Source: Beverwykella pulmonaria (lineage: Eukaryota > Ascomycota > Dothideomycetes > Pleosporales > Melanommataceae). From it: DNA of 64,000 nucleotides. Shown here piece by piece: positions 11,572-20,600 of this stretch; position 1 is the first letter of the stretch, and each line of letters starts with the position of its first letter. Position numbers and translations under genes: made by a program. The DNA lies in assembly GCA_001599595.1 (NCBI GenBank), contig BCHH01000020.1, positions 1 to 64,000 of the forward strand, read 5' to 3'. Below the pieces are notes generated by a model. It saw only the letters and a list, made by a program, of their open reading frames with translations. It ran no database searches and had not been told where the DNA came from.

Positions 11572-12418
11572 TTTTGCGGGCAGAACAAGAAAGTCGTGTA
11601 TCGTTAAGTTTGGCAGGCAACGCCAGCGTCTTGTGTTGCGAGCACTTGTTTTCCTGATGGACGCTCACCCGAGGCTTCCCAGTGTCAGAAAAGAAGGAAT
11701 TTGGTACCACATGAAGAGTTCAGCTGCAGATATGAGACAGACCGTTCGAGCGGGTGTTCATTGGCGCAATTTACGTCCTAGTACCTGCCCTTACTTCGGG
11801 AGAGGCGTTTGATGCGGTGTAGCATATTACATGTCCATGTCAAGACCAATAGACGTTCAGACCGCACATATTTCTGAGCGTTTCCCGCTGTACAAACGAC
11901 TGCGTCTCATCATCTGGTATGAAGGGTACCAATCGGGATATATGCATGCCAATGCAGTTTCACACTTCAGAAGGCAGATTCGGCGCCGGTCTCCGAAGGA
12001 ACCAGTTCTTGTTTCAAGTCGCATCCCGATCAATATTTAGCGAACATTAATTGCATGGAGTCAATATTCTGAAGGAATATGCAAGGTTGAAATTATCACC
12101 TGTCTCAGTTCCAGCGACAATGGTATATCATAGGAAAGTCCGTGCTTTCGGCGACATATTTGTACCTCTCTAGTATGGTCAGATGTTGGATTGAAGATAA
12201 AATATATGATATTGTCTATGGAGTACCTCGCGATACGTAGGTGCCCCAGATAGAGAACAAGCTATGACCATATTCACGCAATATATGTATATAGTCCGAC
12301 ATCAGAAGCACTCGACATCTCCACCGCGCGGTTTAACTTTTCCACCAGCCATCTGTACAGCCGTGATATTCCCTCGACAACTGCTCACAGGCAATACTCC
12401 ACCTACCATCGACTCAAT
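11572..12418. promoter_or_regulatory. Divergent promoter region, tyrosinase / peptide precursor
   Basis: 847 bp between two divergent starts. TATA-rich sequence (ATATATGTATATAG) lies at about 12281-12294, some 125-140 bp before the precursor ATG. No gene is visible inside. Shared control of both genes is inferred from the layout only. Confidence 0.45.
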
Positions 12419-12810
12419 ATGAAAATCTCGACAATCTTGTTCCTCGGGCTCGTTGGACACACTGTTGCCTCACCCCTCAGTAAGTTGACCCGAAAACGCC
12501 AAAACATATCCCTTACACCACTACAGATCCTTCGCCTCATATCCCTTATACCATCCAGCAATTCGATGGCATGAAGCGCGAAGCCATGGCCAAGGACGCC
12601 AAAGCAGACTACCGACGCGAAGCCTTTCCAAAAGAAGTCAAAGCCGACTACAGACGTGAGGCTCTACCGAAAGACGTGAAAGCCGACTATCGTAGGGACG
12701 CTCTTGCGAAGGACACTAAAGCGGATTATCGACGTGAGGCTATGGCCAAGGATGTAAAGGCAGACTACCGCCGCGATGCAGCTCCTAAAGATGTTACAGC
12801 TGACTACTGA
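12419..12810 (+). CDS. Secreted Kex2-processed repeat precursor, candidate dikaritin-type RiPP precursor
   Basis: Two exons (12419-12479 and 12527-12810, 47-bp intron with CTTAC branch site) encode 114 aa. A signal peptide (MKISTILFLGLVGHTVAS) leads to a short leader and then KR. Six tandem 13-residue repeats follow (39 bp each, from 12580): core peptides such as EAMAKDAKADY, EAFPKEVKADY and DALAKDTKADY, separated by RR; the sixth ends at the stop without RR. KR/RR are Kex2 cleavage sites. Every unit begins EA or DA, the X-Ala pattern trimmed by Ste13-type dipeptidyl aminopeptidases. Each core keeps one Tyr at its C-end (ADY). Such precursors feed UstYa oxidases and tyrosinase in ustiloxin/phomopsin-type pathways, and both enzymes flank it here. 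A pheromone or other repeat peptide is the alternative. Product unknown. Confidence 0.85.
12580..12807 (+). repeat. Six 39-bp tandem repeats encoding the core peptides
   Basis: Units start at 12580, 12619, 12658, 12697, 12736 and 12775; the last is 33 bp. Synonymous positions differ widely between units while the KxxKADYRR pattern is kept (last unit KDVTADY). This points to selection on the peptide rather than recent DNA duplication. Confidence 0.9.
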
Positions 12811-13759
12811 GTCGGCTGCAAATAATCGTGTTTGTGCAAAGGAGCACATTTCCCTGTGCTTACCTTCCAGCGGTAACGAACGTGGGTCTAGGGGCGACTG
12901 AGATTGACCATTTCTGTTTATTAGCACTAGGATAACCTTGCGCAAATTAAAGTTCAATTCCTTGCTTGTGCGCCGCGCAATGAGGTGGTGTAACGTCCGG
13001 GTAATATGTATCCGAATGCTGATCAGTGCTTCGGTAGCTGCCGTAGAGCCATACATTCGGGATATACGGTAGCCTCCGTACGTACAAATAGAAGCCTGTT
13101 TATGGATCCGTAGGCATGTCACCTATACTAGCTACCGTATGAACTGATAGTGTAACTTACCTGCATAGCTTCGAGAAATCCTACGGATGCACGATGTGCG
13201 TACGGATTTTCACGCTGGTATGTGATCCTGGCCTTTACAGTGGGATCAAGGATGGATACGTTAGTGAAAGTTTACGTATATGGGTGCGACACAGTGGAAC
13301 CTTACATGGAGTTGTGCCCTATATCAGTCGGTCTTTTCCATACTGTGGGCTCCGGGTCATATGCGCTCGGGATAGGGAAGGGGGACAAGTGAAGCAGACG
13401 CATGAATACGGCCCATTCCGTTTGGAATTACATGCACACGCATTCCTTCTAAGCAAGGCGAACCGTCGATGCAGCAAAATAAAATTGCATTTTAGCCGTA
13501 CCGCTTATGGGAGGCATATAAGATGGGGGGAGGGGTGGAAAGGCCCGTACCCATGACGCCGCAGTTTCTGACCCAAACGCCTTGACAAGGATGTTCTAAT
13601 GTGACTCTCGAGGAAACATTGCTGGGTTGAATTCAGCTCTTGATGTTTCCAAGTACAGCCTTCACGCCTCCCCAGATTCGAAAATTGCGCCACTGCTAAC
13701 TTTCTCCCTTACGTTTGTCGCATCCAGTATTGAAGTTCAACATCTTCACCATCGTCGAC
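12811..13759. other. Intergenic, precursor to UstYa-like gene
   Basis: About 950 bp. It holds several short CGGTAGC/GCTACCG words in both orientations between about 13036 and 13140. A 120-codon plus ORF at 13194-13556 has no recognisable features. The last part presumably contains the promoter of the UstYa-like gene. Confidence 0.45.
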
Positions 13760-14711
13760 ATGGACCAGGACAAAGCTGCTGAGGACCATCTGTTGTCATC
13801 AATAGAGGATGAAAAACCCGAAGTCAGTCCTGAGCTCAGGGTTGCACGAAGGCCAGGCAGTCGTTCACCTTCATTGCACTCATCACTATTCTTTCTCGGC
13901 TTCGTTTCTGTGGTACTCAACATATACCTGCTCACCACCATGCACATTTCACGAAATGAAGCATTGTTTAGTAGGTTTCCTTGGTCAACACTCATGGGAC
14001 CTTCCGCGTATAGTAGGTGCAAGAAACTCTACTGCGACTACGCAAGCTGAAAAAGGACATAGCTGGATTAAGCCTCGATACACCAATGGTTTACCACCAC
14101 CAATCCGACTACTGGAGTGAGAATCAGACGCTAGCTGATAAGCTCTGGGAAGACATTGATACAGACCCAATGGTAGTCGCCCTCACCGACGACTTTGCTG
14201 ACACCCACGACCTACCTCGTTCTGATCGGTTCCCGTGGGACGAGGGAAAGGGTCGTTATTTTGTCAAAGTCTTCCATCAGCTGCATTGCCTTGTGAGTAA
14301 CTATGAATGTCACCCCTGCCATTTCGTCTGATTGTTCCATAGAAGTTCATACGAAAAGCATTTGTAGATTTCGAGCGTGGAAGAGTTCCTGTTCTAAACC
14401 CTCGTCACGTCCACCACTGCCTGGCTAGCCTGCGGCAAGACATCATATGTATCGCAGATGACACTCCGATGCCGACGGGGGAAGAAGCTCGTTCAATCGG
14501 TGATGGGCAGCTGCGCATGTGTCGAAACTACTCTAAACTGATCCAATGGATATATGCACCGGAAAGGCATGCTTGTCATCGCGCGTTGGATGACTACCGG
14601 TCCATCACGCATTCGATCGAGAGGTATGCGTTTTGTCCAAATGAATCACCATACTACCCAGTCATGAAGAAGTGGTTCGAGAAGAATGGGCATGTTGATC
14701 CTTGGGCTTAG
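13760..14711 (+). CDS. UstYa family (DUF3328) oxidase
   Basis: UstYa/UstYb-type proteins catalyse oxidative cyclisation of RiPP core peptides, typically with two HxxHC motifs. Preferred model: exons 13760-14007, 14073-14292 and 14343-14711, 278 aa. A single transmembrane segment lies at about 41-60. HQLHC is at 151-155 and HVHHC at 178-182, so both motifs are intact, and FPWDEGKGRYFVKV precedes the first as in the family. The second intron (14293-14342, GTGAGT..CATAG) is clear. The first is less certain: an intron at 13971-14023 also keeps frame and would alter about 20 residues before LDTPMVY. It lies 950 bp downstream of the precursor on the same strand, so the pair probably works as enzyme and substrate in the secretory pathway. 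Confidence 0.87.
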
Positions 14712-15087
14712 ATGTTGGTTGGGATATCAAGTGGCTATGGCTATAGCTCATTCTTTCATCAATGCAATATGCATTATTATCAACATTACCACTATGACGA
14801 TAATCAAACATTGGAACGATGACATTAGCCAGACAAACAGATTATACAAGCTGCGTGGACAACTTTCTGTCTACCTAATCTTAAACACATTTATTGTGTA
14901 AATTTGTCACCCAAAAACAACGCAGAAAGAGGCGACACGCGAGAAGACACGAGTTTCGTTATACAAAGCCCCCGACCACCGTTTCGAAAATCCCACAATT
15001 GCCACTCCAGAGGCTGCAAATAAGCCTTCCGTACATTTGCGCTAGTGCAGGGTCCAGAGTCTTCAAGTTTCAGAGTGTTCAGGACCA
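14712..15087. other. Convergent 3' intergenic region
   Basis: 376 bp between the 3' ends of the UstYa-like gene and the 7TM gene. It starts AT-rich and I see nothing in it beyond probable polyadenylation sequence. Confidence 0.5.
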
Positions 15088-16512
15088 TTAAATAAAGCTT
15101 GAAGTTTGATGCATCGATGTACTTTTCACAATGATAGTTGGCTGCCTTGGATGAATATCATGCAAAGGCGTGGCATCCGAATGTACCGAATTTGCGACTT
15201 CCGTTTCCGCGATCTCAATTTGGGACTTGCTGTTCGAAAGTAAGGCTGAGTGTCCTCCTGAGGGCGCGCTGGGCTGCAGGCGTGTTCTCGCGTTTCTATG
15301 CCCAAAGATCCGAGGTAGAAGGGGGAGGCAGCATACTACCAATCCAGCAGAAACCTCGGCAGCACTAGACATTCCAGAAGTTAGCCGTCCCCTCCGCAAT
15401 TTCGGGTTTCTAATCAAGCTTGGCTAAGCCCAACATTGCCGGAATGCAGCGCCGATCTTTGTGTGCATAAAGGTAGAATAGAAGCAAGAATAAATATACT
15501 TACGCCCAAAGCGAAACCGGAAGAAGGCTGTGCGAGATATCCGGATTGTTCAAACTCTGAATACTCGTAGTCAATCTCATGACACTCGTCAAGCACGCAC
15601 TAGCACTCAGTTAGCAATCTTTTACTAAACTCCAAGTACAACGACATACAAAAACCCTGTAGCAAATATCATTGAAACACCAATCTTCTGCTTTGTCCTC
15701 AACTGCAACTTCCACGTCCATACTAGCGGAATAATCAGAATGATGAAGTCATCAACTACATTGATAACGCCGGTAGCAACGAAAGTTCTGTTGATATCGA
15801 TACAATGTCCTTCCATTGTTGGATTCCATATTTTCTTGCGAGGCGTGCATTGAAAGACCTCGAGGAACATAAGAACAGTGAAAAAGACGACGTTGAGGAC
15901 AATCAGAGCCTGGAGGCTGTACCACCGGAAATTTAGATTAAGGCGCGGGGGCACGAAAATGTCGAGGAGCTGGAGTAGGACGGCTACTTTTGTGAAGAGA
16001 ATTGCGGGCATGTAGATCGCTTGTTGGATGTTGAGTAGCTTTTTTGGAGGGTTAGCTTGGTATCAAGAATTTTTGAGAATGAAGGCTAACCTCGGCAAGC
16101 CTGGAATATGAATGAGGAGAAAGATCCCATGCGTGCTTTCCCATGCCAACGTTTAGGAAGACGAACCCAAGCGACATGAGGGCCAAGAAACATAGCTAAT
16201 TCGCGGTTAACTAGAAGGAAAATTAACAGCCTTTGCTATATGAACGTACATATCCTAACAAAAATGCCACTGCGGTTCCATATTAGACTAGCTTCGAGGG
16301 TTTGAGCGTAGATGGAACTACATCTTACCGTCTGTTATTTTGAATGTCTTCATGATGAAGAGTTTCGTGTAGAGCCGTAGTGGCGCTACAACGGTTGGGA
16401 ACATCAGTATAAAAATAAGAGACACCAAGTATGTCACCCGGAGCGGATTTGAAGAGAGATCGAGATTGAGAGTGACTCCAGGTGGAGGAGGGAGTGCACC
16501 TTGTGGTTCCAT
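15088..16512 (-). CDS. Seven-TM fungal rhodopsin/SAT4-family membrane protein
   Basis: Multi-pass protein of the fungal rhodopsin-like domain family, which includes PTH11-type receptor candidates; function unknown. Model: six exons 16512-16329, 16269-16250 (20 nt), 16195-16091, 16038-15650, 15599-15504 and 15364-15088; phases close to 356 aa. Family landmarks: LRLYTKLFIMKTF after TM1, GKHAWDLSPHSYSRLAE, YMPAILFTKVAVLLQLL, CTPRKKIWNP, the ATGFFACLTSVMRL helix, and AEVSAGLVVCCLPLLPRIFG in the last TM, then a hydrophilic tail of about 70 residues. It lies tail to tail with the UstYa-like gene and head to head with the GMC oxidoreductase. Whether it belongs to the peptide cluster is undecided; sensing of a secreted peptide is only a speculation from position. 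Confidence 0.85.
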
Positions 16513-17755
16513 TGTTCTCGCTTCGCAATTTTTTTGTACAGCTAGTTGATAGAACAAGTAGGAGAGTGACGAGGATTTTAGCTGGTTGATCGAAGGGACC
16601 GATATAACTACCTAGGACCAAAGGAACTAATAGACATGAATATCAAGATTAGACGAGACGATGTTTGCTGCTTCAAGCTGGTAACACAGTTAGATAAACT
16701 GGGACCGTAGTTAACAGAAAAACAGGGAGTTTCAGCCCGATCCCGTTCTTTGGAAGGGTAAAATTTGAGCAGATGAATTCAGCATGCATAAATTGCTGCA
16801 CCGATATGGGTTGGCGATTGATCTCGGGTGAGAGTGTTTCTCATTGAGTATTCTGTTTTTGGAAGGCGGTTTGAGGTACAGCTGTTGAAGGTCCCACCAC
16901 GGCGTGCGTCTGGAATTGCAAGCTCGGCTCTCCAGGATTGGAGAAGGATCGCAGTCGGCGTTACATTGTGACCGGTGAGTTTGGAGAAACGAGTCCATGC
17001 CAATCCTCATACAAGCTGACATCTGGACATAGCTCTTGCATGCTGTTCATCCCGAGAACTAATATCGGTGCTTGACCGTGGGATTGGTATGGGTGTTGTC
17101 CCTTTTCATGCACTTTTAATGCTTCCGTTGGCTTACGGAGCTTCTGGGAATTTCCCTGTTTTTGCATTTTGCCTGTTGCTTTCTGCATCCGACTGGTGAG
17201 ATTCCAAGCTGTTGTGGAACTGTTACAATCTGTACTCCCCGAGGATATATGATCACGCTTTGGCTCTTTGGTTTCAAATATGCGGCGGTGCCAGATATTG
17301 CGTTCTGCGGGTGGCGCCTGCAAGGATCTGCGTGTTGCGCCATTCGCGGACATTTAAATATATTACGCGGCCTTGCCATAAACAAGCGACTGGCGCCATC
17401 CGTGCGTCTTCTACACCAATCTTGAGTCTTCCATACAAATTTTACCTGTGCGGTGGCTCGCGCTAGTCACTTGTTCATGGGCCCCCCACAATAGCGTCGA
17501 TGCCAGACTTGACATGGTTGCGGGTAACCTGACCACCAATTTTGTTGGTTGACCAACTAACAGGGGTCTGTATTAGCGCCGCTGGTAAAAAGTGACCTGT
17601 ATGCACATACTTGACGCCTGTGCTGTTGTTGAAGCAGAATTTGTTTCCTATTGAGCTTCTCCTCCATTGATAACCTCTTCGTTCTTCGCCTTCCTTGAGC
17701 ATTAAAACTCTTAACTTCGCCTTTCTCCACCGCATATACAAGACTCGCAGATATA
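16513..17755. promoter_or_regulatory. Divergent intergenic region, 7TM gene / GMC oxidoreductase
   Basis: 1243 bp between two divergent starts with no supported ORF. It probably contains both promoters. No recognisable binding site stands out. Confidence 0.4.
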
Positions 17756-19815
17756 ATGAGCGACACAGGCCCCACTGCGAAAGTTTATGACTATATTGTT
17801 TGCGGGTAAGTATTCTCCTTCCATTTGTTAGCATAAGCTAACCGCGAGTACGCCAGCGGAGGCACAGCAGGATGCGTTCTTGCCAGCCGACTGGCTGAGA
17901 ATCCAGGCGTTTCGGTCCTGATCATTGAAGCCGGGCGCCCAAACGATGCCATCCCCGCATCCGCCATTCCAGCCGCGTGAGTGAGAGAGACATAGTAAGA
18001 GGAATGTAGAGATGCTCATGTCATCTTCAGCGTATCACAAATACTTGGCACAGAAGCGGACTGGAACATCCAGAGCGAGCCATGTCCCGAGCTGAATGGC
18101 CGGAAGTTGCATCTCGGGCGAGGAAAGTGTGTTGGTAATGTCTGGGCATAGGAAACATGGTAGCTGACCCAAAGCGTAGATTTCTCGGCGGTAGCAGCGG
18201 TTGTAATGGAACTCTCTGCATTCGCGGTGTTCCACAAGACTACGACGACTGGGGCTTGGAGGGCTGGACTGGCGCTGACATGTGGAAGTACATGAATAGG
18301 GTAAGTTCAAGAGGTCATGGTGATGGAGGGTTGATACATTTGATAACACGACTTCAGGTCGAAATGTTCCGTAACAAAGAATGGTTCAAGGCCGATGCGG
18401 AAACACATGGCACTGCGGGACCTCTCATCACCACCCCGCATGATCCAGCTCCAATCTCCAGCCTCGTCCTCAAGTCAATGCAGTCCAAAGGGCTGCCGCT
18501 AGAACAGGACATGTTTACCACGGGAATGACAGCACAAGGCTGTGGGCATGCCGTCCGAAGTGTCTACCAAGGCGTTCGAACGACATCGGTTGACTATCTA
18601 GGGAATGTGAAGGGCTATTCAAACATCAAGATAATGACGGACCAATACGTAAACACTGTGATCCTAGAAACGGGAAGTGATGGGTCCATCCGAGCGGATG
18701 GCGTAAGTGTTCAAGACAAAAGTGGCAACGCCACCACCATCAAGGCCGAGAAAGAAGTAATTGTCACCGCGGGCGCGTACGGTAGTCCTGCCATACTTCT
18801 TCGATCCGGCATTGGCCCTAAGGAAGAGCTGAACAAGCTGGGCATTGAGTCGAAAGTGAATCTTCCAGGTGTTGGAAAGAATCTCATGGACCACATGGTA
18901 AGCTTCTCTCGATTGCAAACTTTTGACGCTCAAACGCGGCTAATCAGTCCATCATGCAGGTAATGCTCAGCTTTTACGAGGTCTCCAAGCCAAATGTCAC
19001 GAATGATCACCTGATCTGGCATACCGGAGCGAAGGAAAAGGCGATGGAACAATACAAGGCCTCCCGCACTGGTTTTTTCTCACAATTTCCTTTCGGTGTC
19101 TTCGCCTTCTCTCGTCTTGACGACCGGCTTAAAGATAGCGAGGAATGGCAGAAGGCCTTACGTGTCAATGGTCGTGATCCCATGGGCACGCTCGACAATC
19201 AGCCACACGTAGAATTCTGGAATACCGAGTGCTACAGCCCCAAGTACATGTTCAAGGACTTTCCTCCTGACGGTCGGTATGCCTTCGCCATGGCGACAAC
19301 GTTCTTCTCCCCAAGATCGCGTGGAGAGGTATCACTAGCATCTCGCGACCCAACAGCGAATCCGATAGTCCAGCACAACTTCTTGAGTGATCCGCTCGAT
19401 AAGCTTGTCTTCAGCGAGGGATGCAGGTTCGCAAACGAGATCGCTATACAGGGATCTGGAACTAAAGACATTATTGTTGATTCGTGGCCAGCGGCCCATG
19501 GTCACGCGAAATTCACGACTAGAGAAGAGTGGCAAGAGGCGATTCGCCAACGTGCTGATACCTGTAAGCCGGATTTCCCATTTCCGTTATTGAAAATTTA
19601 TCTGACATTCTTCAGGTTACCACCCGGGCGGGTCGTGTAAGATGGGAAATGACGACGAAAGCAGTACCGTGGTGGATGCGAAGCTACGTGTTAGAGGCGT
19701 GGCTGGTTTACGGGTTGCCGATGCGAGTATTATGCCAACGTTGCCTAGTGGGCATCCGCAGATGGCGGTCTTTGCGATTGGAGAAAAGGCGGCAGACTTA
19801 ATACTAAACAAGTAA
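17756..19815 (+). CDS. GMC-family FAD oxidoreductase (choline dehydrogenase-like)
   Basis: FAD-dependent alcohol oxidase or dehydrogenase; substrate unknown. Exons 17756-17805, 17857-17976, 18031-18126, 18180-18300, 18358-18897, 18960-19563 and 19616-19815 give 576 aa. The dinucleotide-binding motif [13 protein letters not shown] is at about 17-30 with IIEAG as the end of the second strand. [13 protein letters not shown] (GMC signature) is at about 88-100; it forms only if the third intron uses the GTGTGT donor at 18127. The catalytic pair is H513 ([10 protein letters not shown]) and H557 ([20 protein letters not shown]). No signal peptide. It sits 3 kb from the UstYa-like gene and may be a tailoring enzyme of that cluster or an unrelated gene. 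Confidence 0.9.
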
Positions 19816-19879
19816 TGTTCTTAAGCAGAGTCTTTACTTTACGAGCAGGGAGTGCAACCATTTTACTAGGTTTGGTTGC

Positions 19880-20100
19880 CTTTGTGCTGCCGCCAAATTG
19901 TATTTAGATAGGCTCCCTGTCACTTCTTGTCCTTTGGCGGCGTCTCTCTATGCCATGTCGGCGTATGGCTTACCCGGTGTGGATCGCGCTATGCAGCTCC
20001 TCAAAGACGAGATGGAGATGAACATGCGACTGATCAGTGCCTCTAGTATTGTAGATTTGAATCCTACTCTGGTCGACACGAGAGATCATTCGTTTGTACT
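19880..20100 (+). pseudogene. Relic of an FMN alpha-hydroxy-acid (L-lactate) dehydrogenase, C-terminal fragment
   Basis: The reading frame here contains SLYAMSAYGLPGVDRAMQLL and then KDEMEMNMRLISASSIVDLN and PTLVDTR. This closely resembles the C-terminal end of FMN-dependent lactate dehydrogenase/glycolate oxidase proteins, where a conserved Arg-Pro-Phe stretch precedes the YA.SAYG motif; that stretch is missing or scrambled. No upstream catalytic domain is present, so this is a fragment. Confidence 0.65.
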
Positions 20101-20209
20101 TAGCGTTGGACTTTGTGCCTATCAAATACATTCGTGTTTCCTACCTAACCATTTAGGTGTGCATCAAGACATAGGAGACGTATTTTCGTAGATATCACGG
20201 TTACGCAAG

Positions 20210-20600
20210 TCATAATACCAATCTAGAATTCTGTTTAGCCGGATCTAGCTCCTGAATCGAGTAAAGGAATTCTTTCTCCAAAAGACCTTGACGAGCAGTA
20301 TCAACCATCTGGTCTCGTAAATTGCAAGCCAGACTCTCGTAGTCTGTCAGAATACGCATAAAGTCGCCTTGATTTTGAATTTGTTTGACGGAACTGTTGT
20401 TACTCCCAAGTGCCTCTTTGACAATTCGTAGGCCTTCTACCCAAGCAGGAACTAATTGATTAAGTTGCACGTACGACTGGCAGAATTGACTTTAGCTTGA
20501 GTTGATATATTTCCATTGCCGTTTGATCTTAACATGTTCTTCTATCCGATAAATGTCTTCGGATTTGCATGCTTCATCTGTAAAATAGATTCCAAAAAAA
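20210..20600 (-). pseudogene. Possible gene remnant of unknown family
   Basis: The minus frame from about 20470 to 20210 (LNQLVPAWVEGLRIVKEAL and on to LLEKEFLYSIQELDPAKQN) has the composition of real, helical protein. A second coding-like piece upstream (DEACKSEDIYRIEEHVKIKR, about 20578-20519) is separated by a stop. I do not recognise the family. It could be a decayed gene or two exons of a small one. Confidence 0.3.

Noticed and set aside
12419..12810. Interpretation of the repeat precursor as a mating pheromone
   Set aside because: The KR-EA processing pattern is alpha-factor-like, but the repeated core lacks the Trp/Cys-containing pattern usual for Pezizomycotina alpha-pheromones, and modifying enzymes flank it. 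Kept only as an alternative.
13194..13556. 120-codon plus ORF between the precursor and the UstYa-like gene
   Set aside because: No domain, signal peptide or family resemblance; not counted as a fourth cluster gene.
16250..16329. A possible frameshift in exon 2 of the 7TM gene
   Set aside because: It came from a miscounted A/T run; with the correct count the 20-nt exon joins both neighbours in phase.
18127..18134. Apparent frame break in the GMC oxidoreductase signature
   Set aside because: Using the GTGTGT donor at 18127 instead of GTAATG at 18135 restores the GKFLGGSSG motif.
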